Positions 25,962 to 34,951 of a stretch of 64,000 bases of DNA are shown here, in pieces; within the stretch, counting starts at the first letter, position 1; every line of letters starts with the position of its first letter. Location: positions 620,001-684,000 of the forward strand of contig CAWHWS010000002.1 in NCBI GenBank assembly GCA_963833115.1, given 5' to 3'. Under the pieces are notes generated by a model, which was not told where the DNA came from, did not search any database, and worked only from the letters and a program-made list of their open reading frames with translations. Position numbers and translations under genes: made by a program. The DNA comes from Hasllibacter sp963833115 (GTDB lineage: Bacteria; Pseudomonadota; Alphaproteobacteria; Rhodobacterales; Rhodobacteraceae).

Positions 25962-27028
25962 GCCGCCTCCTGCGACACGAGGTCGTAGAGCCGCGCGAGG
26001 CCCGGCCGCTCGATGGCGAAGCCCGCGAGGGCGATGCCGGCGGCGCGCGCCTCGGCCACCAGCGCCAGCCCGGCATGGTCGTCCGCCACCAGGGCCGTCG
26101 GCGCGCCGTCGGGCGGGCCGAAGCCGAGCGCCGAGAGCCGCGCCCGCGCGACCGCCCCCACCGGCGCGGCGGGCGCGAGGATCAGGGCGAGCCGCCCGCC
26201 GAAGCGCTCCTCCAGCAGCCGGGCGATGGGGCCGGCCCGCACGATGCGCCCCCCCGCGAGGATGGCGGCGTGGCCGCACGCAGCCTGCGCCTCGGCGATG
26301 TCGTGCGTCGTCATCAGGATGCCCATGCCGCCCGCCGCCAGCGCGCCGATCACCTCGTGCAGCCGGGCGCGCGCCGCCGGATCGACGCCGGCCAGCGGCT
26401 CGTCGAGGATCAGCAGGCCCGGGCGGTGCAGGATCGCGGCGGCGATGTTCACCCGCCGCTTCCAGCCGCCCGACAGGGTCGCGACGCGCTGGTCCAGGCG
26501 CGCCTCGATGCCCGTCGCCCGCGCCGCCTCGCCCACCCGCTCGGCCAGGACGGCCCGGCGCAGCCCGGCGAGGCGGCCGAACACCGCGAGGTTCTCGCGT
26601 GCCGTCAGCCGGGGGAAGAGCGCGATGTCCTGCGGCACCAGCCCGATGCCGCCGGGCGCCCGCTCGATCCGGCCCGAGCGGGGCCGCACGCGCCCCAGCA
26701 CCGTGCGGATCAGGGTGGTCTTGCCGGCGCCGTTGGCCCCGAGGAGGCAGTGCACCTCCCTCGGCCGGACCGTGAGCGATACGCCCGTCAGCACGTCCCG
26801 ACCGCCATAGCCGGCGTGGAGATCCGCCAGCCGCAGCGCCGGGCGCGCCGCGCCCTCCCCCCGGCCGATCAGGGGAACCTGCCCGCGCCCGCGCCGGCGC
26901 GAGCCCGTGCCGCGATGCCCGGCCGGCCGCCCACGGTCGCGGCGGCGATACTGGCGGGTGTGCCGGCGATCGCGAACATCGGGTGCCTCCAGTTCTGCCT
27001 GACATGGCCGGCGGGCCCGGTTCGGCAA
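25958..27028 (-). CDS. ABC exporter ATPase, start uncertain
   Basis: The conserved ATPase begins near 26850 (LRLADLHAGYGGRDVL). It has Walker A GANGAGKTTLI, the signature LSGGWKRRVN, Walker B LLILDEPLAGVDP and the switch His in TTHD, plus a C-terminal domain of about 80 residues. It would drive the overlapping ABC-2 permease. The only standard in-frame start before the conserved part is a TTG at 27028, which adds about 60 Arg-rich residues unlike any family member. A well-spaced GGAGG precedes an out-of-frame ATG at 26979. A frameshift between 26870 and 26979 would join that ATG to this frame, so the gene may be damaged at its 5' end. Confidence 0.75.
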   Translation of the reverse strand: MPNRARRPCQAELEAPDVRDRRHTRQYRRRDRGRPAGHRGTGSRRRGRGQVPLIGRGEGAARPALRLADLHAGYGGRDVLTGVSLTVRPREVHCLLGANGAGKTTLIRTVLGRVRPRSGRIERAPGGIGLVPQDIALFPRLTARENLAVFGRLAGLRRAVLAERVGEAARATGIEARLDQRVATLSGGWKRRVNIAAAILHRPGLLILDEPLAGVDPAARARLHEVIGALAAGGMGILMTTHDIAEAQAACGHAAILAGGRIVRAGPIARLLEERFGGRLALILAPAAPVGAVARARLSALGFGPPDGAPTALVADDHAGLALVAEARAAGIALAGFAIERPGLARLYDLVSQEAA

Positions 27029-27050
27029 GTGGCGCCGGCCCGCGCGGATC

Positions 27051-28745
27051 CTACCCCGCTGCGGACCCGGCGGGTAGGCGGATCGCCCGGCCGAGGACGC
27101 GCCGCGCCCGGACGCGCGGCGCGTCGAACACGATGACGGGCGAGGGACCCAAGATCGGGGTCGGCACCGCGGAGAGCGTCGGCCCCTGGGTGACCGCCAC
27201 CGTCATGGGCGTGTGGAAATCGCTCCCATCCTCCAGCGCCAGCCATGCCGGCGGTCTTCGCGATCGTCCTCATCGGGACCGGGCACGCGCTTGCGGCGCG
27301 CGTCCAGGATCGCGGCGCCGGATCGGCGATCGCCGGAATCGCGAGCTCCACCGGCCCGGTCGCGGTCTCCGTCGCGATGCCCATGAGCCCCCGGACTCCG
27401 ATCACCCCCGATAGGCCGACCGCCGAGCCGTAGAGGAAGGGCGCGAAGATCGCCGCCCGCGCTGGGAACGCACCCAAGAGCAGCATCTGCGCGCACTAGA
27501 CGAAGAGGATGTCCGCTCCCGTCGCCAGGCAGACTTGCCCGATCACCTCGCCGATCATCGCGGCGTCGGCCCAAGCCCCGAGCCGCGTGCCGTCGGGCAG
27601 GTCGATCGCGGCGGCGGGCGCGGCCTGCGTCGCGGGTCCCTGGACCGCGCCGTCCTCGGTGTCCGCCATCGGTGATGGTGCGGTGCCGGCGATCGCGGCG
27701 CTCCTCTGGCGTGGGTCCTCCCGAGAGCGCGGGCGTCCGCCGCTACGTCGGGCGGCACGGGCGTCCCCGAGCGCGTCGGCCCCCGGACGCCGGACGCCCG
27801 CGAGAGGACCTCCCGCGCGCCGCGCTTCGGGGGCACCAGGATGGAGATCCGCCGCCCGCCGCCGGCGAACGTCGCGGCGTCAGCGTCGCCGGCGCCGATG
27901 GTGGCGGTGCGCGCCCTGCGCCGCGCCGTCCACGCCGACGACTTCGACCTTGGGACTGCCCGCGATGCGCCCCGTCGCCTCGCGTGCCGCGGCGCGGGTG
28001 CCCTCGATCCGGCTGCCGGGGGCAGCTCCGGCGCGACCTGGATGCGCCGGGTTTCGGCGGCGGGGACCACCCCGGTGGGCAGCGGCGTGGCCGAGAGGAT
28101 CGAACCTGCGAGGACGCCCGGACCCGGCCGCGGCGGCGCCGCGCCGCGCAGGAGGTCGGCCGCGACCGAAGGCGTCACCGGCCGCGAGAACAGGACCGCC
28201 ACCACCATCGTACGGCCGAACTGACCGAAGTACGGCCCGGCGATGCCGGATATGAAGCTGACGGGCGCGACCCCCGGGGCGATGGTGGACCTTCCCAGGG
28301 TGCACGCGGCGCGCGGGTCCTCCAGCCTTGCGATGCCGCCGCCGCGCAGCGGGATCGGCGTCGCGGCGAGGGCCGCGGTCGTGGCGGCCCGCCGTGGCGT
28401 GCGGATCGCGTAATCCTGACCCGGGGGGGCACCCGAGCTGCCGCCCAGGCGGACGTTCGCCTGGCCGAGCCGGTCGTCCACCCGGGCCGCGGTCGGCCCC
28501 GGGACCAGCCGGCGGTCCGGGTCGAGCTCACCTCGCCGGCGCGGTCGCCGCCGCCCACGTCGCGGCCAACCCCGCCCCCGGTCACGGGGGCGCGGGCGAT
28601 CCCGTCGTCCACGAGGTCCGACAGCTCCTCGATCGTGCGGGCGGGATCGCTCCCGGCGCGGGTGAGGATCGGCTGGCCGGTGACGTCCAGGCGCTGCACG
28701 AGGGGCTCCAGGATCGCGTCCGGCAGGGTCGCGTCAGATCGAGGC
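27051..28745 (-). pseudogene. Broken RND efflux pump gene
   Basis: Pieces in several frames line up in order with an AcrB/MexB-type inner-membrane pump. They are ILTRAGSDPARTIEELSDLV, QDYAIRTPRRAATTAALAA, APVSFISGIAGPYFGQFG, RRIQVAPELPPAAGSR, SGVIGVRGLMGIATETA, and a C-terminal EDGSDFHTPMTVAV ending at a TAG at 27051. At least three frameshifts and one internal deletion between the first periplasmic domain and transmembrane helix 4 are needed. The first 130 or so residues are missing, and an IS5 remnant begins about 40 bp upstream. Transposon insertion followed by decay is the simplest history. No periplasmic adaptor gene is recognised. Confidence 0.65.
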
Positions 28746-28784
28746 GACGGCGTCCTCCACGGGCTCCGTTGCGCAGAACTCCCG

Positions 28785-29520
28785 AGGTCCGGGCTTCCCC
28801 CTTTTGACGCCGGCCGGCGGGTCGGGAGATGGGGATGCCGGGTGTGGCGGAGCGGACCTGGAGCTGGGCGGTCGGGCGGTCGACGTCTCGGGCTGCGCGC
28901 CCTCGGCCGGGGAGCGTCCTGCATCTCGTCCTGGTCTCGGCGCGGCCGCGGCGGTAGGGGCAGCTCCATCCGCGCCGGAGCGTTCGGCCGAGGCGCCGGG
29001 TGGCGCGCGCGGCCTCGTTCCCCGGTGCCGCCCCGGGGCTGCCCGTCTTCCAGGGCGCCGCGGTTCGGCGAGGCGGGACGATCGCGGCGGCGCCCCGGCC
29101 GGCGCGACCATCATGGGCGCCGCCGGCCGTCGCCTGCGCGGTCGGCTCGTCCGCGGGGATCCGCGACGGTGGGCCGGGCCGCACAGGCGCGTCGCCGACG
29201 GCGCTGCCGGTGACCTCGACCGCGCGGACCCCGAGCGTCGCCTCGTCCACGGCGAGGTGCACCTCGCGCCGGACGCGCCCGCGGGCCCCGCCGTGCGTGC
29301 GCGCGTGCCGCTCGCCCTCGCCGCGCACCTCGATGCCGGTGTCGTCCACGCCCGGATCGCCGCGTCCGGCACGGTCCGCCGGCGCCCGCGCACGCCCGGC
29401 GGCGCCGCATGCCGGCCCGGGTCGACCAGACGCTCGGCGAGCCGCGCCCACGCGGCGACGCGCCGTGGGCGGACCAGTCCAGGGTGCGATGACGGGCAGG
29501 CGCGGGCTTGGACGTCCCCC
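28785..29520 (-). mobile_element. IS5-family transposase remnant
   Basis: The translation follows IS5-family transposases of alphaproteobacteria. It has DDTGIEVRGEGERHART, RREVHLAVDEATLGVRAVE, GDAPVRPG, RGAAAIVPPRR, PWKTGSPGAAPGNEA and a C-terminal QLQVRSATPGIPI. The first catalytic Asp (DDTGIE) and the Glu (AETRTR) remain. The second Asp, normally in ADGAYD, reads AGGAHD, and the residues after it are deleted, so it is inactive. The N-terminal third is barely traceable (LDWSAHG at about 29480). Terminal inverted repeats were not found by eye. It sits directly upstream of the truncated RND pump remnant on the same strand. Confidence 0.65.
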
Positions 29521-29726
29521 CCGGCCATGCCGCCGGACCCGCGATGTGAATCACAGGCTGGCATCGTGGAACGAGGCCTGACGTGCCGCGGAGACGTGCC
29601 TGGGCGCTCCGCCCCGACGGTCCTTCGGCATGCCTCGGACCGAGGCGAATCGTGGATCGCGCGCGAAGCCCCGCTAGTTCGAAAGCGGCGGGGGCACATG
29701 CCCCCGAGCGATGCGGAGGGACCGCC

Positions 29727-31241
29727 ATGGCACGGCACGACATCGGGGCGCTCGAGGCGTTCGAGATCGACCGGCCGACCGCCGCCGACGCCGGAGACGC
29801 CGAGATCCTCGTGATCCGGCGCGAGGACGGCGTGCTGGCGATGGCGCATGCCTGCCCGCATTACGGCCTACCCCTCTCGAAGGGGCATCTCGACGGCGAC
29901 ACGCTGATCTGCGCCTTCCACCACGCCTGCTTCGACGTCTCGACGGGCCGGCAGACGGAGCCGCCCGGACGGGGCGACCTGCGCCGCTACGAGGCGGTGG
30001 TGACGGGCGGCCGGGTGCTGGTCGAGGTGCCCGAGGGCGCCGATCCCCACCCGGCGCCGGCCCATGTCCGCCGCGGGGGCGACGCGCGCCGCGTGGTGAT
30101 CGCCGGGTCCGGGACGGCCGCCACCGCCTGCGCCTTCGCGCTGAGGGACCTCGGATTCGAGGGCGGGGTGGAGATGATCTCCCCCGAGACGGCCCTGCCC
30201 TACGATCGCACGCTCCTGTCGAAGTCGGTGCTCGCGGGGGCCGAGGGGCCACGGCCGCTCACGACCGTCTCGCGGGACGCGCTCGACGCGCGCGACATCG
30301 TCCTCTCGGAGGGGCGCCTGTCGGCCATCGACGCGGGCCGGATCGCGCTCTCGGACGGGGCCATGCGGGAGTTCGACATGCTCCTCGTCGCCACCGGCGG
30401 CGAGGCCCGCCGCCTCGACCTGCCCGGCGCGGACCTGCCCGGCGTGCACGCCCTGCGGGGCCGCGTCCAGGCCGAGGCCGTCGCGCGGGCCGCGGCGGGC
30501 GCGGGCCGCGCCGTCCTCGTCGGCGGGGGCTTCATCGGCCTCGAGGCCGCGCTCAGCCTCGCGAAGCGCGGGATCGAGGTCCATCTCGTCATGAGGCATG
30601 CGACTCCGCTCGCCAACGTCGTGGGGACACGCATCGGGCGCGCCATCATGGCCGAGCACGAGGCCGAGGGCGTGATCTTCCACGCGGAGGCCGAGGTCGC
30701 GGCCTTCGAAGGCGCCGGCGCGCTGTCCGGCGTCCGCCTGGGCGACGGGACCGCGATCGACGCCGATCTGGCCATCGTGGCCGTCGGCGTGCGCCCCGCC
30801 ACGTCCGTCGGGGGCCTCCCGGTGGGCGGGGACGGCGGCGTGCGCGTCGCCGAGGACCTCTCGGTGCCGGGACTCGCGGGGGTCTGGGCCGCGGGCGACA
30901 TCGCGCGGGCGCCCACGCCCTGGGGCGAGGTGCGCATCGAGCACTGGCGCGTCGCCCAGCAGCACGGCCGGCGCGTCGCCGGCGCCATGCTGGGCGAGCC
31001 GGCGCCCTCCCCGGGCGTCCCCTTCTTCTGGACCGCGCTGTCGCGGCAGTACCGCTACCTGGGCCATGCCGAGGGCTGGGACGACATCCGCTTCGACGGC
31101 GCCCCGGAGGACGGCGGCGACTTCGTCGCGTCCTACGTCAAGGACGGGCGCGTCATGGCGATGATGGGCGCGGGCCGCGACGCCGAGATCGCCGCCGCGC
31201 ACGCCGCCATGATCCGCGAGGGCGGCCCGCTTCCGGCCTGA
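29727..31241 (+). CDS. Rieske-type FAD/NAD(P) oxidoreductase (AIFM3-like)
   Basis: A 504-residue protein. The N-terminal Rieske [2Fe-2S] domain (residues 1-105) has CPH at 43-45 and CAFH at 62-65. The pyridine nucleotide-disulphide reductase module has the FAD motif VIAGSGTAATA, the NAD motif AVLVGGGFIGLEAAL and GVWAAGDIARAP, plus a C-terminal domain (about 420-504). The architecture is that of AIFM3-like proteins and ferredoxin reductases that feed oxygenases. Its electron acceptor is unknown. ATG 29727 follows GGAGGG with good spacing. It is intact and stands alone between decayed sequence and a gene-free stretch. Confidence 0.85.
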   Translation: MARHDIGALEAFEIDRPTAADAGDAEILVIRREDGVLAMAHACPHYGLPLSKGHLDGDTLICAFHHACFDVSTGRQTEPPGRGDLRRYEAVVTGGRVLVEVPEGADPHPAPAHVRRGGDARRVVIAGSGTAATACAFALRDLGFEGGVEMISPETALPYDRTLLSKSVLAGAEGPRPLTTVSRDALDARDIVLSEGRLSAIDAGRIALSDGAMREFDMLLVATGGEARRLDLPGADLPGVHALRGRVQAEAVARAAAGAGRAVLVGGGFIGLEAALSLAKRGIEVHLVMRHATPLANVVGTRIGRAIMAEHEAEGVIFHAEAEVAAFEGAGALSGVRLGDGTAIDADLAIVAVGVRPATSVGGLPVGGDGGVRVAEDLSVPGLAGVWAAGDIARAPTPWGEVRIEHWRVAQQHGRRVAGAMLGEPAPSPGVPFFWTALSRQYRYLGHAEGWDDIRFDGAPEDGGDFVASYVKDGRVMAMMGAGRDAEIAAAHAAMIREGGPLPA

Positions 31242-32350
31242 TCCGCGACCGATGCCGTGGCACCCCGCCGAGGTCGGCGGGTCTGGCGGCCCTCCCCGAT
31301 CACGCGATCCTGGCTTGGCCGAGCCGGCGGTTCGACGGGACGTCGCGAGACGTCGATGCGCCGGCCGGCGACGCGGCCACGAGCCGGCACGGCAGGGAGC
31401 TGGCTCCCCCCACACCTCGTCCGGCTCCCACCGATCGCAGCCCTCCCCCCTCCGCGCCTCCCGACGCGACGTGGCCTGACGGGTCCCGAACGCCCGTGCC
31501 GTCCCGGCCTTCGGGCGCCCCCTGGCCAAGGCGATCGCGACCGGCTCCAGACGCCCGCCCGCCCGGCCCGCCACGATCACGGGCCGCCGCCTCCCCCGGC
31601 CGTCCGGCCTGTGAGCGCCGCCACGACTGGCGAACGCGACGTGGACCGCGCGCCCTCGAACGGGGTTCGGTGGCGACCGTCGGAGCGCGAAGGGACCCTG
31701 CGGCTCCGCCCGAGCGACGGTCGCCGGACGCCGAGGACGCGGTTTCGCGGACTGCGGCAGACCGCAGGCAGGGCGTCGGAGGTCCATCCCGCCATCTCGC
31801 TGCCCACGACCCGGCGGCGCCTGCCGGAGCGGGCGTCGTTCGCCGTCCTCGCTGCGAAGCGCCGCTTCCCGCCAGCCATGTCGGCCGAGGTGCGCATCAT
31901 CCTCGCATGGCCGGGGAGGTGGAGCGCTTCGTCGTGGATCCCGCGAGGCGGACTGGCCCCGACATGCGCCGGCTGCCGGCCGCTCCGATGGCGCCTCGAG
32001 CCGTCCTCGTCGGGGGAGGCCGAGGATGAGATAGGGGACCCGTAGTGGACGAGTTCGCCGCGCGCGAAGCCCATGCGGCGGAGCGACCGGTCGAACGGGG
32101 AAGGGGAAAGCACAGCGTCGCGAGGACCCTGGCCGCGGTGGAGGACAAGTTCGCGGCGACCGTGCCGCCGGTCGGGACGAGCGACCCCGGATCAAGGCGC
32201 GCCGCGGGATCCCCAGGTCGATCGGGGAGAATCTGCACGTCCAGGTCGTCATCGCCTTGCCCCACGTCGCGGACGGCTCTCCTTCGCCGGCACGACCGGG
32301 TCCGACCGGGATCGCGCGGACCCGCAGGCCTCGCGCCGCGTTCGTCCCGG
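31242..32350. other. 1.1-kb stretch without a recognisable gene
   Basis: Frames are open on both strands over most of its length, but none gives a plausible protein. Base composition is close to that of the decayed 17.7-29.7 kb region, and it may be decayed in the same way. I could not identify a parent gene, a repeat or an RNA. Confidence 0.55.
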
Positions 32351-33481
32351 ATGATCGACGCGCCGCACATCGCCCCTTCCCATCTTCCCGCGGGCGCCGC
32401 GCGCCGCTTGCCCGGCGGCCAGGCGGCGCATCGCCCCTTTCGGCCGCGCCGGGTCCTGATCACGCGCTCGGCGCGCGGCTGGCCCATGGCCGCCCGGGTG
32501 GCGGAGCGGGCGGCGGCGATCGGCGCGGAGATCGTCGAGCTGTCCGGCGACCGGATCACCGGCCTGAGCGACGCCGACCCGCGCGAGGCGTATCGCCGCG
32601 CGAAGTCGACGCTCGCGGTCACGGTGGCGCCGGAGGGCGCGATGCGCCCGCAGCCGATCCCGCCCTCCGCCGACTTCCGGTTCGACCTCGCCACCGGGTG
32701 CCCCGCGCACTGCCAGTATTGCTACCTCGCCGGCTCCTTGAAGGGCCCGCCGGTGACTCGGCTCTTCGCCAACCTGCCGGAGATCCTGGACCGTCTGCCG
32801 CCACTCGAGGGCCAGGGCCGGATCACGTCCCGGAGCGCGGACAGGGCGTCGGAGGGCACGACCTTCGAGGCGTCGTGCTACACCGATCCCCTGGCGCTGG
32901 AGCCGCTCTCGGATTGCCTGTCCGAGGCGGTCGCCTGGTTCGGCGCGCGTCACGGGGACCTCGCCCTTCGGTTCACGACCAAGTTCGCGGACACCGAGGC
33001 GTTGGAGCGGGCGGCGCATGCGGGCCGTGTCCGGGCGCGCTTCTCCGTCAACGCCGATGAGATCGCGCGCAGGTTCGAGGGCGGCACCGCGCCGCTCCAG
33101 GCGCGCCTCGCCGCGATGGGCCGGCTTGCGCGGGCGGGCTACAAGGTCGGCCTGACGGTGGCGCCGATCATGCCGATCGAGGGGTGGGAGGAGGCGTATG
33201 ACCGCCTCTTCGCCGATGCCGCCGCCGCCCTTCCGCCCGGCGCGGACGTGACGGCGGAGCTCATCACCCACCGCTTCACGCCCGGCTCGCGCGATGTGCT
33301 GCTCGGCTGGTACCCCGCGACCGGGCTCGAGATGGACGAGGCGGTGCGCACGGTGAAGCGGAACAAGTTCGGCGGCCGGAAATACGTCTACCCGGCCCGG
33401 ACGATGCGGGCGATGCGCGCCGCGCTGGAGGCATCGCTCGTCGACCGCCTGCCGGGTGCGCGGATGCTCTACTGGACCTGA
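32351..33481 (+). CDS. Spore photoproduct lyase-like radical SAM protein
   Basis: A 376-residue protein of the SplB family. The radical SAM cluster motif is CPAHCQYCY (Cys 117, 121 and 124), and the family pattern continues with FEASCYTDPLALEPL and AELITHRFTPGSRDVLLGWYP. True SplB repairs the UV thymine dimer of spores; this bacterium is not expected to sporulate, so the substrate of these alphaproteobacterial homologues is uncertain. Upstream codons are open but do not resemble the family, so ATG 32351 is used. It stands alone, with argG convergent 157 bp downstream. Confidence 0.82.
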   Translation: MIDAPHIAPSHLPAGAARRLPGGQAAHRPFRPRRVLITRSARGWPMAARVAERAAAIGAEIVELSGDRITGLSDADPREAYRRAKSTLAVTVAPEGAMRPQPIPPSADFRFDLATGCPAHCQYCYLAGSLKGPPVTRLFANLPEILDRLPPLEGQGRITSRSADRASEGTTFEASCYTDPLALEPLSDCLSEAVAWFGARHGDLALRFTTKFADTEALERAAHAGRVRARFSVNADEIARRFEGGTAPLQARLAAMGRLARAGYKVGLTVAPIMPIEGWEEAYDRLFADAAAALPPGADVTAELITHRFTPGSRDVLLGWYPATGLEMDEAVRTVKRNKFGGRKYVYPARTMRAMRAALEASLVDRLPGARMLYWT

Positions 33482-33638
33482 GGGCGCGGGACGGGCCGAC
33501 GACGCGATCCCCAACGGGACGGGGTGAGGGCGCGCGTGGCGCGGGGATGACGGCCCAGGGGCCGAAGGTCGCGGGGGCGCCCGGCGAGCCGCCGGGAGAC
33601 GCCGCCGCGATCCTCGCGCAGGCCTCGTCCGGCGCGCC

Positions 33639-34856
33639 CTAGCCCATCCTGCGTGCCCTGGCGGCCAGGAGCTTGAGGCGCAGGGCGTTGAGCTGGATGA
33701 AGCCGGCGGCGTCGGATTGGTCGTAGGCGCCGGCGTCGTCCTCGAAGGTCACGTGCGCCTCCGAATACAAGGAGTGCTCGGACCGCCGCCCGACCGTGCG
33801 CGCGGAGCCCTTGTACAGCTTGAGCCGGGCGGTGCCGGTGACGTGCGTCTGGGAATGGTCGATCGCGGCCTGCAGCATCTCGCGCTCCGGCGAGAACCAG
33901 AACCCGTTGTAGATGAGCTCGGCGTAGCGGGGCATGAGCTCGTCCTTGAGGTGCGCGGCGCCTCGGTCGAGGGTGATGGACTCGATCGCCCTGTGCGCCT
34001 CGAGCAGGAGGGTGCCGCCGGGGGTCTCGTAGATGCCGCGGGACTTCATGCCGACGAATCGGCCCTCCACGAGATCGAGGCGCCCGACGCCGTGCGCGCC
34101 GCCGATCTCGTTGAGGCGCGCGAGAAGGGCGGCCGGGGTGAGGGCCTCGCCGTCCACGCTCACGGCGTCGCCGCGCTCGAAGCCGATCTCGACGTATTGC
34201 GGGGCGTCGGGCGCGTCCTCTGGATGGGCCGTGCGCTGATAGACATAGGCCGGCGCCTCCACGGCCGGGTCCTCCAGCACCTTGCCCTCCGAGGAGGTGT
34301 GCAGGAGGTTGGCGTCCACGCTGAACGGCGCCTCGCCACGCTTGTCCTTGGCGACCGGGATCTGGTGCGCCTCGGCGAACTCCAGGAGCTTGGTGCGGCT
34401 CGTGAGATCCCATTCGCGCCAAGGGGCGATGACCTTGATGTCCGGGTCGAGCGCGTAGGCGGAGAGCTCGAAGCGGACCTGATCGTTGCCCTTGCCGGTG
34501 GCGCCGTGGGCGACCGCGTCCGCGCCCTCGGCATGGGCGATCTCGACCAGGCGCTTGGAGATGAGGGGGCGGGCTATGGAGGTGCCGAGCAGGTAAAGGC
34601 CCTCGTAGAGGGCGTTGGCGCGGAACATCGGGAAGACGAAGTCGCGCACGAACTCCTCGCGCAGGTCCTCGACGTAGATCGCGGAGGCGCCCATGTCCTC
34701 GGCCTTCTTGCGCGCCGGTCCCAGCTCCTCGCCCTGACCCAGGTCGGCGGTGAAGGTCACGACCTCGCAACCGTACTCTTCCATGAGCCAGCGCAGGATG
34801 ATGGAGGTGTCGAGCCCGCCGGAATAGGCGAGGACGACTTTCTTCGGCTTGGTCAT
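33639..34856 (-). CDS. argG: Argininosuccinate synthase
   Basis: A 405-residue enzyme joining citrulline and aspartate to argininosuccinate in arginine synthesis. The N-terminal P-loop is AYSGGLDTSI (about residues 9-18); other signatures are HGATGKGNDQVRFE and GRLDLVEGRFVGMKSRG. Length matches the family, and the ATG at 34856 is preceded by GGAGGGAGCCCC. It is monocistronic by spacing: the phosphoribosyltransferase-HAD gene starts upstream on the same strand and ends 95 bp before it. The C-terminus ends in an Arg-rich ARARRMG. Confidence 0.97.
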   Translation of the reverse strand: MTKPKKVVLAYSGGLDTSIILRWLMEEYGCEVVTFTADLGQGEELGPARKKAEDMGASAIYVEDLREEFVRDFVFPMFRANALYEGLYLLGTSIARPLISKRLVEIAHAEGADAVAHGATGKGNDQVRFELSAYALDPDIKVIAPWREWDLTSRTKLLEFAEAHQIPVAKDKRGEAPFSVDANLLHTSSEGKVLEDPAVEAPAYVYQRTAHPEDAPDAPQYVEIGFERGDAVSVDGEALTPAALLARLNEIGGAHGVGRLDLVEGRFVGMKSRGIYETPGGTLLLEAHRAIESITLDRGAAHLKDELMPRYAELIYNGFWFSPEREMLQAAIDHSQTHVTGTARLKLYKGSARTVGRRSEHSLYSEAHVTFEDDAGAYDQSDAAGFIQLNALRLKLLAARARRMG

Positions 34857-34951
34857 GGGGCTCCCTCCGGCGGACGGCCGGGCGGTAGCGCGCGGGCGCG
34901 GCGCCGGCAAGGCGGACGGGCCAGGGAGCGCCGCGCCCCGCTCGTTCGGCA

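Noticed and set aside
23604..25988. A continuous 794-codon plus-strand frame
   Set aside because: After about 24140 it reads antisense through the PRC remnant and the ABC-2 permease gene; it is open only because stops are rare at this GC content.
26869..26979. Short 36-codon reading frame with a perfect GGAGG site before the ABC ATPase
   Set aside because: The product is low in complexity; more likely a remnant of the true ATPase start separated by a frameshift, so it is discussed there instead.
17719..32350. Prophage or genomic island as the explanation of the gene-poor region
   Set aside because: No integrase, attachment repeats, tRNA junction or phage structural genes are visible; only one IS remnant is recognised.
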